A stretch of 64,000 nt of DNA from Antedon mediterranea. Its lineage: Eukaryota > Echinodermata > Crinoidea > Comatulida > Antedonidae. Of the stretch, positions 42,575 through 53,383 are shown in pieces. The first letter of the stretch is position 1, and every line of letters begins with the position of its first letter. The stretch spans positions 9,198,601 through 9,262,600 of the forward strand of contig NC_092677.1 of NCBI RefSeq assembly GCF_964355755.1. The letters run 5' to 3'. A program made the translations under genes and the position numbers. The notes below the pieces were generated by a model. The model saw only the letters and a program-made list of their open reading frames with translations, was not told the DNA's origin and ran no database searches.

Positions 42575-45500
42575 TCAATTTTTAAGTTTAAGATTCGCGA
42601 ATTCTGTAGCCATCTTTAAAACTTGATCTATTGCTTCGATCTTGTCGCCGACTGCTTGAGCAGACCCGTCTTTCCCGCCACCTTTACCACCGATTACATC
42701 CGAAACATGTTTCACCCATTCATTAGCTTTTAATCCTTTACTAATTGTGCTCTAAAAAAAGAGAGATTAAATAATAAATAAATAAATTTTAATGAAAGCC
42801 TAAAAAAAGTTATCTCATTTAAACTTCATTTTTTAGTTTTAGAGATCTTAAGCAATAGGCTAACAAAAGTTTGTTAGCTTTACATTATTCAGATTATATG
42901 GATTAGGCCCCCAACAGCAAACCACAGCAACTAGTGAAGCGTCTACCATCAACATATTCTTCCGAAAGATGTACTGGGATCTTTAAAGTGCACACAAGCA
43001 AGATGTGTACACATATCGACCTCCACTTTTAAGTCCTTATCTGTGAACAATTGTTCTACCACCAGAACATGGTTGAGGAGAGCCCTTAACATGTGCCAAA
43101 TGTATGGCTACTATGGTTTGCAGTACCCCTGCCCTAACGGCCACTCGACTCGACGCGGGTATGGTATTGCAGAACAAAACAGTACAGTATTACAAAATAA
43201 TAAAACATACCTTTGGAACTTGGGCAAGACATAATATTTTACTATTTTCCTTGTCAACACTAACAAACATTGCTGGCGTTTCCTTGGCACCCTTCTGATA
43301 CTCTTTTAGAGCGCCATCTAGAGCTTTGTTGTTTGCTTCTACGTCGAGTTGGACAACAAGATATGGTTTGTCTTTGGAGTCTTCAACTAATTTTTTAGCT
43401 TCGTCTTTTCCCTTTAAAATAATTTCAAATCATTCCAATATTCAATTTGTAGTTGTCGGAAAAATTTAGTGTATATCAAAAAATATTTCTTTTAATTCTC
43501 TAGACTAGATGGTAAAATGTGGGACATTTTGGACAAAGCTTAGTTTTGGGAGAGCTACCAGTTTTCAGGCTTAGGCTTAAGTGTGTAGCTTAGGCCTAGC
43601 CTAGATTCTTAATTTTCTAAATGAAGGCTGGCGACCTAGTGATAAGACCCAGGCCAACCTGTATATTTAAGGCTTTATTTAAAATAACAAATAAAAACGA
43701 ATAATTCACAATTTGCAAATATAATTTTACTGAAATTCACTTTACTACATTCTCAAAAAATCATGGCGAGATCATTCTCTGGCATGATTTTGGTAAACTT
43801 ATGATATCATACTTCCACTGATACTTAATGTCAAAAGAGGGAACGCCATAATGCCACTGAACAAGGCTCAGATTTGCCAGTTGAGGTGCCAGTTGCCTAC
43901 AGCATATCATAAAAATGACGTAATAGGGTAGCAGTAGACAGGAACATCTAAAAGTCCCTATTGTTAAATGGAAGGCGAGTATAAATTAGGTGTACCCACA
44001 ATGCACCAGTACTTACTTTTTGTATAAGAGCTGCCTTTCTTGCCTTATCAAGGTCATCAAGAATCTTTTTAAGATCGGCCAGTTTTTGTCGCATCTCATC
44101 TTTGCTCCATTGTGAAATTGTTGCTATGTTTAAATCCTGCACGCAACAAAAGTAGTTGTAATAAAATAAGTAAATACATAATTTAATTTTGTTAATTTTG
44201 TATCCAATAAAAATTTATATTGAATATGGTGTACAATTGCACTCACGTTTCCAATATCCACAATTAGTTTTGTGAGTTCTTTCTTTGTGTAAGCACCAGT
44301 TTTTTCATTTTCTTTGATCGTTATACCAAGCTTGTCAATCTGTGAATCAAGACCTGCGGCACGTTTCACTGCTTTTTCACCTTCTTCACCGGTTACGGCC
44401 ACGATCCTACGAATACCCTTGGCTATGGCTTCTTCAGTGGAGATGACAAACTGACCAATGTCTCCAGCATTCTTAACATGTCTGTAAAACAGATTTTTCT
44501 GTTTACTTTAAAGGTTAGGTATACTGCTGTATGTATTTCGGTCTGGGTATGTATAAAGGGTCTTTTTAACAGAAACCAACAAATTATAAATTTTGAGTTA
44601 ATCTTTGCATTACATGGGTATATAAAGGTCAAAGGTTGCCATTTCCCTTTGGTGGAGGAAGTTAAATAAATCTTTAATTTACGGTTAAATCGCTCAAAGG
44701 TTAACGTACGTTCCACCGCAAAACTCAACAGATGTTAATGTTCCTGCTGGATTGTCCGGGTCTTCCACAAGAGTTTCCACAGGAATACCGATGGAAAGAA
44801 CACGTACTGGGTCTGGATATACCTGAACAACAATACCAATAATTAAATAACAAAATATCACTAACTGGGCTCTTATATCTTATCTTAACTTATTTTAATA
44901 AAAGATTATCCACATATCTCATCAAAATCTGTATATTAAAAATATATATTTACTCATATTTATGTGTAGTGTGTTAGACGAAAATTCTGTGTAATCAATA
45001 GGACCTTACCTCATCAAAGACTGCTCTCAGGCCTTGAATAGCTTTGGCAAGAGCCAGGGGAACATTCTTATCGTAAACAGTCTCTCGTTTTTTAATTATT
45101 TCATTTGCAATCTGTTCTGCTTCCTTTATCTGAGCTGTAGTCATTGCACCCTTGAAAGAAAGGTTCATATAAGGTAATAAAAACATACAAAAAAGGTTTA
45201 AAAAATATAGAGCATAGGATATAATTTTTTAAATGTATGTACATTGGTATTCTTGTTTTTCTATCTTTTGACTTCGAAGTTTGAATTTGATCTACACCTT
45301 GTCTATGCTGGTCACACATGTTTTGGTTCGTCTTACCTTAGCAGAGAAGTCAAATCGTAGCCGATCTGGAGCTACCAAAGACCCTCTTTGATCCGCCTCA
45401 CCGAGCACTTTCCTGAGGGCAAAGTTCAGGACGTGTGTAGCAGTATGGTTGCTCATAACAGGCCTTCTACGAATCTAAATACAAAACAAAATCTTCAATT

Positions 45501-48500
45501 TGAATACAATAGAACCTCTATTGAAGGAATACCTTTTAGAAATGACAAAGTGGGTTGGTCATAGTGTTAGTTTTGTCTTCACTATCAAACTAGTTTGACA
45601 AATATGGTAGTGATATGCCCAAATATGGTAGTGATATGCCCAAATATGGTAGTGATATGCCCAAATATGGTAGTGATATGCCCAACCATGGTAGTGATAT
45701 GACATCACTGTGTCCTCGTAATAAGGTTTGAATTTGTCACAAAGGAGGGGTTTTACTGTATAACCATAAGACTCTGAATATACGCATTGACACTACGAAG
45801 TGTTTGGTGTCAATTTGTAAATTTTAATTATAGATTAAAATAATTTCTCATATACCTCATCTATCATAAGTTTAAATTTATCTCCAACTTTGATTCCGTC
45901 ACCGTCAACAGCAGATACTTTTCCAACATGTAGTACATAACCACCTTTTACTTGAACATTAGTGACACGAAATTCTACATTCTGTAAAAAATTAATTATA
46001 TCAGATATCATATTTACTGTAAGTCATAGATTAGCCATCTAATTGACATAAAACATAGCAATTTTACCTACCTAACAAGAATTATCTAAAAATGTATACC
46101 ATCTATGCTAGAGTGCACCTTTTATTAATTTTAACTTAAATAATATATAGTACAGTTGTTAAAGGCCAACTCAGACAGCATCGTACCAAAAGAAATGTCT
46201 TGACTCGTCAGGCTATCTGAGTTGTCTTGAGATAGCGACGGATGTAGTTTTGATGTCGCTGGGAGAACATTAAACATGTTTAACTTTCTCCGGACAAGAC
46301 GACTTGTCGTGCCTCGTCGCTGCCTGGGTTGACCATAAGACTCTTTTGGTTCTTTTGTGTTTTTTTATGGATGGATAAATCAGAAATAAAAGAAATTGAA
46401 TTGAAAAAATTGCAAGAAATTTCCAAAAGAAACGTAAGAAATGTAGTTAGGAATAATATATTAACCATTCCTAAATTGCCATATTTGACTTGTTTTTTTT
46501 TGTTATTTAAAAGTAAAATAAACAACTTACAACATTTCCTTCCTTCTCCATGAATCCTTCATCATAGATCTGACCTCCTTGCTCTGCATAGAAACAAGTC
46601 TGGTCCAACAGCACACCACACTCATCACCATTATCAACCTTCTCTACAAACCGTTTGTCTTTTCGGATTGCTATAACAGTTCCTACTGTAGACTCAAAAT
46701 CTGCACATAAAGATATAATAAAAGCACTAAGAAACTAATTGAAGTACTTAGCAATATATATCAGGGAAAACTATATTTGGAGAGAGATGGCTCACTACTT
46801 GATATTTCAGTTCATTTTAAAATAATACATAGGCTATTTAATATCTCATATGGAAGATACAGATATATATATTTTAATATAAGCTTTTTTGAAGTGACCA
46901 ATTTATCAAATTTTCTGAAAATCAATAGGCATGTTCTGTAATATACCAATTAACACTTAAACATTCAAGACGATAACAAATTGTGGACGCTATCGTACTA
47001 ACAAACAAATCAAGTAATACAATCTTACACAACACAATAAAAAACAAATGGATGCTACAAGAAATCTAAAGTCAAATAAGCTGAAAAGCAATGTTATGGG
47101 CAATCATGTTATTATGGACAACCGGAATGCTTTAAGCCTGAAGTTATATCTGCACTTTGTGTATCACCTTTCAAATAAAGATTGAAGACACTTTCACAAG
47201 TACACTCTGAAAACTAGACCAGTCATAAACTAACTATGAGTGCTATATCACAATCACACTCACTGTAAAATCCATTGTCTCTAGTGTAGTTATATTTAAG
47301 TAGATCATTCGTTGGAGGGACCTTTCTCTTTTCCTTCAGTTCATCAATAGCATAAACATCCAAGCCGATAGTATCGTCCACTCCAGATCCCTTCCCTTGG
47401 GATTTCAATTGAGCAGCTTTCTTCTCCGTGTTGTACTCTTTCTGATCAACAGACATTCCTTTCTCTTCCACCATTAATTCCGTCAAATCCGGAGGGAAAC
47501 CGTACGTGTCGTATAATAACCATGCGGCCTTGCCTGATAGTGGACAAAAGTTATACAACATTTTTACAAAAATTGGTAACATGACTTTTTACTATACACT
47601 TGTCAGCTTTATAATGTAATTTTTTGAAAGAATTTTTTACAATACTTAATCATTTGTCCATTTTATAATATACAGTAGTTATTATTTAAGGTTTGCTAAT
47701 AAAGATTTTCAAATAAATACATTAATCATATCTGAACTGTCACCATATTCACAATAATGAACTAACCTGGGAAAACCTTAGTAGAATCCCCTAATTTGTT
47801 AATGGTACGCTCCAGAACTTTCCTGCCTCTATTGAGTGTCTTAAGGAACTGTGCCTCCTCATCATTGATAATGTCCATTACCATCTGTGGATCTTTTCTA
47901 ACCTCTGGAAATGCATCTCCCTAAAAAACATATCATTGAATACTATTACACTGGACAGTATCTGCTTTTAAGGTTTTTATGCTTGTATTACGGATTCCTG
48001 CTGGCACTGGCAAAATCCAATTCAAGTATATGATATAAAACACTTGGGGTCATTGGTTCAAATCCTGTTGAAAGTCATTCAGGTTATACTCTTTTGTGAA
48101 TAGGAATTATTACTTAACAATAGGAATTACTACTTAGTACTTACCAATACTTGCACAACAACTGGAATGAGCGTTGCAAATTTGCCAGGACTGGCGCCAA
48201 GCTTTTCTGTGATGTACCTTACACCTCTTCTAAGAACCCTCTTTAAAACATATCTAAAAATATTTTTCAAAAACTATGTTGAGAAATTCTCAATTTTAAA
48301 ATAATCATATACAGAAACAGTAGAAAATGACACCTCAAGCCACAACAAAGTTTCTCTCTAAAAGGGGTGTCTCCTAAATAGGGGTTGGTAGCAGTATTAG
48401 GACATATAATGTTCCTTATTTGTTTCACATGCAAATGTGCCCTTAAAATGGGTGCTATTAAATAGAAATGCCCAAAGGGGTTGGGATTTTACTGTAGTTA

Positions 48501-50233
48501 CATTCCATTAGAAGCCAATGTAGAAATTACAAAGAGCGAATGTGAATTGAATTCTTTAAATGATGTAAAAATAATTCCTTACCCTCTTCCAACATTGTCT
48601 GGTCTGCCACCATCTGAAAATGCAATGGTCAGTGTCCTGGCATGGTCAGCAACCACACGGTATGCCATGTCGAGTCCGTCCACGTCATCCTTACCAACCT
48701 TTCCAGTGTATGGCCTTGCACCAGATGCCTGCAAAAGAAATACATACGAAGAATTCTGGAATTGATAGGCAAACATCTAAACCACAACACCAGAATTAAA
48801 CATTCAATTCTACATTGTACTTACAGTTTGAATGGCATCAAATAAAGGCACAAAGAGATCAGTATCGTAATTAGAAGTCTTTCCTTGAATGACGGAGGCT
48901 ATCCTCTCCAGCCCCATTCCGGTGTCAACTGATTTCTGAGGCAGGGGTTTCAGGACCGTAGCACTCTCTCTGAGAAAGCAAAGAAGATAAACGTATGTCG
49001 TTTGCAAGTAAAAATACATATGAGCAGAGTGCCACATATCTAATGGAGACGCCTTAGCTTCAGTGATGGACGGAGACAGAATCACAGAAGAAACAAGTAA
49101 TTACACACCTGTTAAATTGAATAAACACAAGGTTCCACAACTCTAAAACATCTGGGTCATCCATGTTGACCAGATGAGTAGCATTTCGTCCACCAATGCG
49201 GTCAAAGTGGATCTCTGTGCATGGCCCGCAAGGACCGGTGTCACCCATCTCCCAGAAATTATCTTGCATGCCAAATGGTAGAACACGATCTTCTGGAATT
49301 CTGTAATTGATAAATACATTTTTAAAAGGTCTTCATGTTGTTGCTCCAGTGACCTAGTTTAATATGCAGTAAGACATCCTTCTGGTATGTCATGCTTACC
49401 CAAGATCTATCCAGATCTGTCTACAATCTAAGTCAGGCTCCAGACTTGCTTCTTCAAATCCTCCAAAATAAGTGACATACAGTCGATCCTTAGGCAATTT
49501 GTAAACATTGGTCATCAAATCCCACGCCATTGCACATGCTTCTTTCTAGATGGTTAAACAAATAAATTACAGTGTTGTAATAATATATCATTGTAATGTA
49601 TCATTCTAGTTATTTGTATTTTTAGGAATGCTTGGTTCAGTCATTGTGATTTTAGCCTCCAATTATATGTTCATTGTGATAAGATATTCTAGTTTATCAC
49701 CTGAATTGTGTTACTGTTCAGTTTTATAGACATTTTACAATAATATATGGTCAAACTAAACTTTAAATTTCTAGTCTATGTTCTCTGTGTTTTGTTTTTA
49801 CTAAATCTTAAATTAAAAATAAAGAAAATTGGTAATATGGGAAATTAAACAAAGAATAAAAGAATTGTAAAATCTGTAAATGATCACTAACTTTAAAGTA
49901 ATCGCCAAAAGACCAATTGCCCAACATTTCAAAAAATGTATGATGATACACGTCTTTTCCTACGTCATCCAGATCGTTATGCTTTCCGCCGGCGCGAATG
50001 CACTTCTGCGAGTTAACGGCACGCTTTAATTTCCCCATGTCACTGTTTGGGTCAACAGTGCCGAGAAATATTGGTTTGTATTGATTCATGCCAGCATTGG
50101 CAAATAGAAGGGTGGGGTCGTCCATTGGGATGGTGGACGATGAGTGAACATATTTGTGGTCGAGTGTTCCATGCTTCTTGAAGTAGTCAAAGAACATCTC
50201 ACGGACTTGAGCAGATGTTAGACTTGAATCCAT
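42575..50233 (-). CDS. AARS1: Alanyl-tRNA synthetase, cytosolic
   Basis: Exons: 49892-50233, 49400-49545, 49109-49300, 48825-48969, 48583-48728, 48145-48253, 47767-47920, 47264-47533, 46531-46700, 45856-45981, 45337-45474, 45010-45150, 44710-44822, 44247-44481, 44017-44136, 43211-43411, 42575-42751; 974 codons (human AARS1 968). The enzyme charges tRNA-Ala. The class II catalytic core has [50 protein letters not shown] and [10 protein letters not shown]. The editing domain keeps the zinc ligands His610 and His614 (SNHTATH) and Cys728 and His732 (CGGTH). The C-Ala domain ends [13 protein letters not shown]...LKLKN. Start: [18 protein letters not shown] matches the human start with no targeting peptide, so this is the cytosolic enzyme and not AARS2. 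It is divergent with LRRCC1 across a 3.1-kb gap. Confidence 0.97.
45505..45760. mobile_element. AGAACC-ended MITE interrupted by a family A MITE
   Basis: The outer ends TACAATAGAACCTCTATTGA and (complement) TACAGTAAAACCCCTCC are an imperfect inverted pair. At 45571 the family A left end begins (TTTTGTCTTCACTATCAAAC). Its interior word AAATATGGTAGTGATATGCCC is repeated about five times at 45600-45703. The family A right end is lost. It lies in the AARS1 intron between exons 10 and 11. Confidence 0.6.
46161..46335. mobile_element. Small inverted-repeat element in AARS1 intron
   Basis: Left end AAGGCCAACTCAGACAGCATC; right end complement ATGGTCAACCCAGGCAGCGAC. The interior has repeated GACGA/TCGTC words (GACAAGACGACTTGTCGTGCC). 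About 175 bp, non-coding. Family unknown. Confidence 0.5.
48345..48497. mobile_element. CAGTAAAATCCC-ended MITE in AARS1 intron
   Basis: On the complement it starts TACAGTAAAATCCCAACCCC and ends near ACACCCCTTTTAGAGAGAAAC. Words such as GGTGTCTCCTAAATAGGGG, typical of pogo/Tc1-like MITEs, are present. No coding capacity was seen. Confidence 0.45.
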
Positions 50234-51146
50234 GATGCTTTTGTATTTCTGAATCGATAAACCTAAAAATCATAAATTTTAAAAAATGAAAATAATATTA
50301 ATTATTAAATTATTATTAAAACAATTAAAAATATGTTTACTTGATACAACACTTCTACAAGATAGAGAAACCTTAAATATGGCACAAGTGATTTTGCTTG
50401 GAAGGCCAAGGTGAGGAGGTGACCTTCCCTAGACCTAGTCCGTGTAGAGAGCCTAGTTAGGTTAGTACAGGACCGTTAGTACTAGCTAGCTAGCTAGCAT
50501 TGGGTTTGGGCCTAGAAAATGTATTCTAACTTTTCTTTATTTATTACTTACAAAAAGTAAATTTAAATCAATCTGCTGGGCCTATGCATTTTATTGATAA
50601 TGTAATATGCGTTAAAAATAAAACCTGATAAATAGAAAGCGGAATTATCGTACAAAATACTGTAGCCTTACCTACGAATTAGTCACAACGGTAATCCCCT
50701 TGTGAATTGTACTCTGATTTCATCAGCAACGTGTTTTTGTATTGAAAACCAGAATGACGTAACCGAAGTGAAATGTATAGCTATTGACACGACGGTTCTG
50801 TATTTTCAAAAAAGGTATGCACGCGGCGCGCGGCGGAGGAGGATCGGAGTAGAACAGTTGCCGTGTCGATAGCATCAACATTTTTTTTAGAATATGGCGG
50901 ACGATACAAATTGACCGCGGGCAAATCAAAATACAACCTTTTAAATGTATCTAAATAGTAATACTAGGGTTTAGTTTAAAAATATGGTACCAAGATGGTA
51001 ATCAGGATAAATATGTATGTTATATTTTATAGTAGGCCCTAGCCTAGGCCTAGGCCTAGGCCTATGCGAATTTTAATTATCTAGGCTAGGTATAAGCCCA
51101 GCTAGCCTACTAGGCCCAGGGCCAGGCCTAGACTCCTCCTCCTAGC
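50234..51146. other. AARS1 upstream region with TAGGCCTA cluster
   Basis: AARS1 5' untranslated and promoter sequence. A GC-rich patch at 50818-50860 (CACGCGGCGCGCGGCGGAGG) is the most likely promoter core. 51030-51130 is a dense run of AGGCCTAGGCCTAGG palindromes. No ORF is supported. Confidence 0.4.
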
Positions 51147-52916
51147 GGGATCCAGTCAAGTCGCCCCATCGCAAAGTCGCCCCATACAAAGTCGCCCAAT
51201 ACAAAGTCGCCCCATCGCAAAGTCGCCCCAAAACAAAGTCGCCCCGGCACAGTCGCCCCATCGCAAAGTCGCCCCATTACAAAGTCGCCCCATCGCAAAT
51301 TCGCCCCATTGCAAAGTCGCCCCAACGCAAAGTCGCCCCATCGCAAAGTCGCCCACGGTTTTAATCATATTGGTTGCGTTTGATATCGATTGCGTTGTTA
51401 CTTTGGCATGTCGTATACAGTATGTTTATCCTATATACATAATTTGTGTTTTAATTTTTATTTTACAGGTTTTAATGGAGTGATGTGCTTTTTATTAAAA
51501 ATCATTAAAAAAATAGTCCCTTGTTTGAAAGTTCTAAAAAGATTAGGCCTATACCTGATTTATAGTTTCGAAAATGTTAATTTAATATGATTTTAAAATT
51601 AGTTACCAGAGCCACAATTACGAATCTTTCTTCAACCTACGCGTGGATACCAGCTAATTTTTTAGGATAATATAATAAATGTATAAATGTGTAGTAGCCT
51701 AGGCCTTCCTATAGATTTACAGTAGTTAAAACAATAACAGTGTTGTAAGATAATGAGTGTTATAGGCTACTTATTGATCATTTTGCATTTATTGACAAGT
51801 TATGTGTCTTAATTTTATAATGACTTTTCAAAATAAAGAAATTAAAAAAAAAAGGATTTCATCGCCGATATGATTGTTTTACATGCAGGTATTTTAGTAA
51901 AATTAAAACGCTACATTTTGACCATGGAAAAACCATCGTACAGTATCGTGTGCGTGTTTTTTAAAAAGGGGAATCCCCGACGGTCAGCAGAAAGACGGCG
52001 CAGTTCCGATTGGTTTCAGAGAATGTTTCAGATGGCGAGTCGCCTTTTATTCAATAGCACAATGATCATTTTACTGAAGAAATTCTTTTCAACCCCTTTG
52101 GTTAGGCCTAGAACATTCTAATTATCATGCCTAATAAATATCCTCATATCGGGTATTTATTTAATTTTAAATTAAACAAGACCGTGAAGAGGCACGGAAT
52201 AATACGTACACGGACGTACGACGAATACACACACGCACGTCATCATTTACGACATATAGTGGTGATATGATGCAATTTTATAATGGATATAATGATGGGA
52301 TTGCCTTTCCAGGCTTACAATCAATGTTCATTACGTAATACTATGTATATAATCTAGATCGTATAACATCATTTTATCGCGACCAAATTTAAACGCGACC
52401 GATTTCGAACGCGACTGATATCATCGTAAAACTCCGGCGGGGTTTCCCCATCTTCAGATGGTGCGTTGTAGTGCGACAACGGCGGAGTAATTACGGGGGT
52501 TTCCCTCTGGTAAGAAGCTAGCACGTTAGTGCGACCGCGGAGTGATTAGTCGGGGGCTTCCTCTCTGATGATGGTGGTGCGTGCCGATCGTGTGACCTGA
52601 GACTACTGTACATGGCGGGGCTTCCCCTTTTTATGCCTACACGTTCCGTGTTATTTTGTGTATCATTGCGACATTTTACGCACTTGTAAACTATTTTTTA
52701 ACGTTTTGGGGCGACTTTGCGATAGGGCGACTTTGTGATGGGGCGACTTTGCGATGGGGCGACTTTGCGTTGGGGCGACTTTGCGATGGGGCGACTTTGC
52801 GATGGGGCGACTGTGTCGGGGCGACTTTGTTTTGGGGCGACTTTGCGATGGGGCGACTGTGTAAGGGGCGACTTTGTATGGGGCGACTTTGCGATGGGGC
52901 GACTTGACTAGCATCC
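51147..52916. mobile_element. TU-like foldback transposon with satellite-type inverted repeats
   Basis: 1770 bp, flanked by perfect direct 8-mers CTCCTAGC (51139-51146 and 52917-52924). The ends are GGGATCCAGTCAAG and (complement) GGATGCTAGTCAAG. Each is followed by about 13 tandem 14-16 bp units (GTCGCCCCATCGCAAA): the left array is about 51160-51356 and the right array, inverted, about 52706-52908. The order of unit variants in the outer half is the same in both arms. The 1.35-kb centre has no transposase and contains two or three degenerate GCGAC..CGGAGT.ATTA blocks at 52420-52560. This layout (tandem short-unit inverted repeats, 8-bp duplication) is that of sea urchin TU and fly foldback elements. 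Confidence 0.92.
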
Positions 52917-52924
52917 CTCCTAGC

Positions 52925-53355
52925 CTAGGCCTAGGCTAACTAATAAGGCTTAGGCTAGCTAGGCTAGGCCTAGTTTAGTATTAAATATAAACTAGGGCCT
53001 AGCTAGGCCTACTAGTGAGTACTAGGCCTGGATTTAAAGTTTAGGCCTAGCCTAGGTAGGGCCTAGCTAGCTAGCTAGGCCGTTCGTAGAGGCATATTTT
53101 CGTAATTGAGTGCGGGCCTAGGCCTAGAAGTTATTTTTGCTACTTGCACCGAGTGATAAGGTGGATTTTGGTAGGCCTAGACCCACAGATTAGAAAAGAT
53201 CATGAGACGTTTGAAGAATGTGATGATAGTTAATCTATCTCAGAATTTGTATTTTAGACTTTAAAACAATAACAACATTTTATTGATGATGGATAGATAG
53301 GCCTACTACATAATTAATAGTAATAATAATACTAAAACTATTTTTTTTTTTGTAG
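52925..53355. other. LRRCC1 upstream region, TAGGCCTA-rich
   Basis: Densely packed CCTAGG, AGGCCT and GCTAGC palindromes at 52920-53110, then AT-rich sequence and a pyrimidine tract ending TTTTTTTTGTAG at 53355. LRRCC1 therefore probably has a non-coding first exon upstream that I cannot place. Confidence 0.45.
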
Positions 53356-53383
53356 GAATCCTTTGCATTAAATTGATTGCATT

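Noticed and set aside
42575-50233. Mitochondrial alanyl-tRNA synthetase (AARS2)
   Set aside because: There is no targeting peptide, and length and motif wording follow cytosolic AARS1 throughout.
51128-51368. Open frames reading repeated GDFAMGRLCDGAT-type peptides (also 52656-52914)
   Set aside because: These are translations of the 15-16 bp foldback satellite. The frame stays open because the unit lacks stops. The resemblance to a pentapeptide-repeat protein is accidental.
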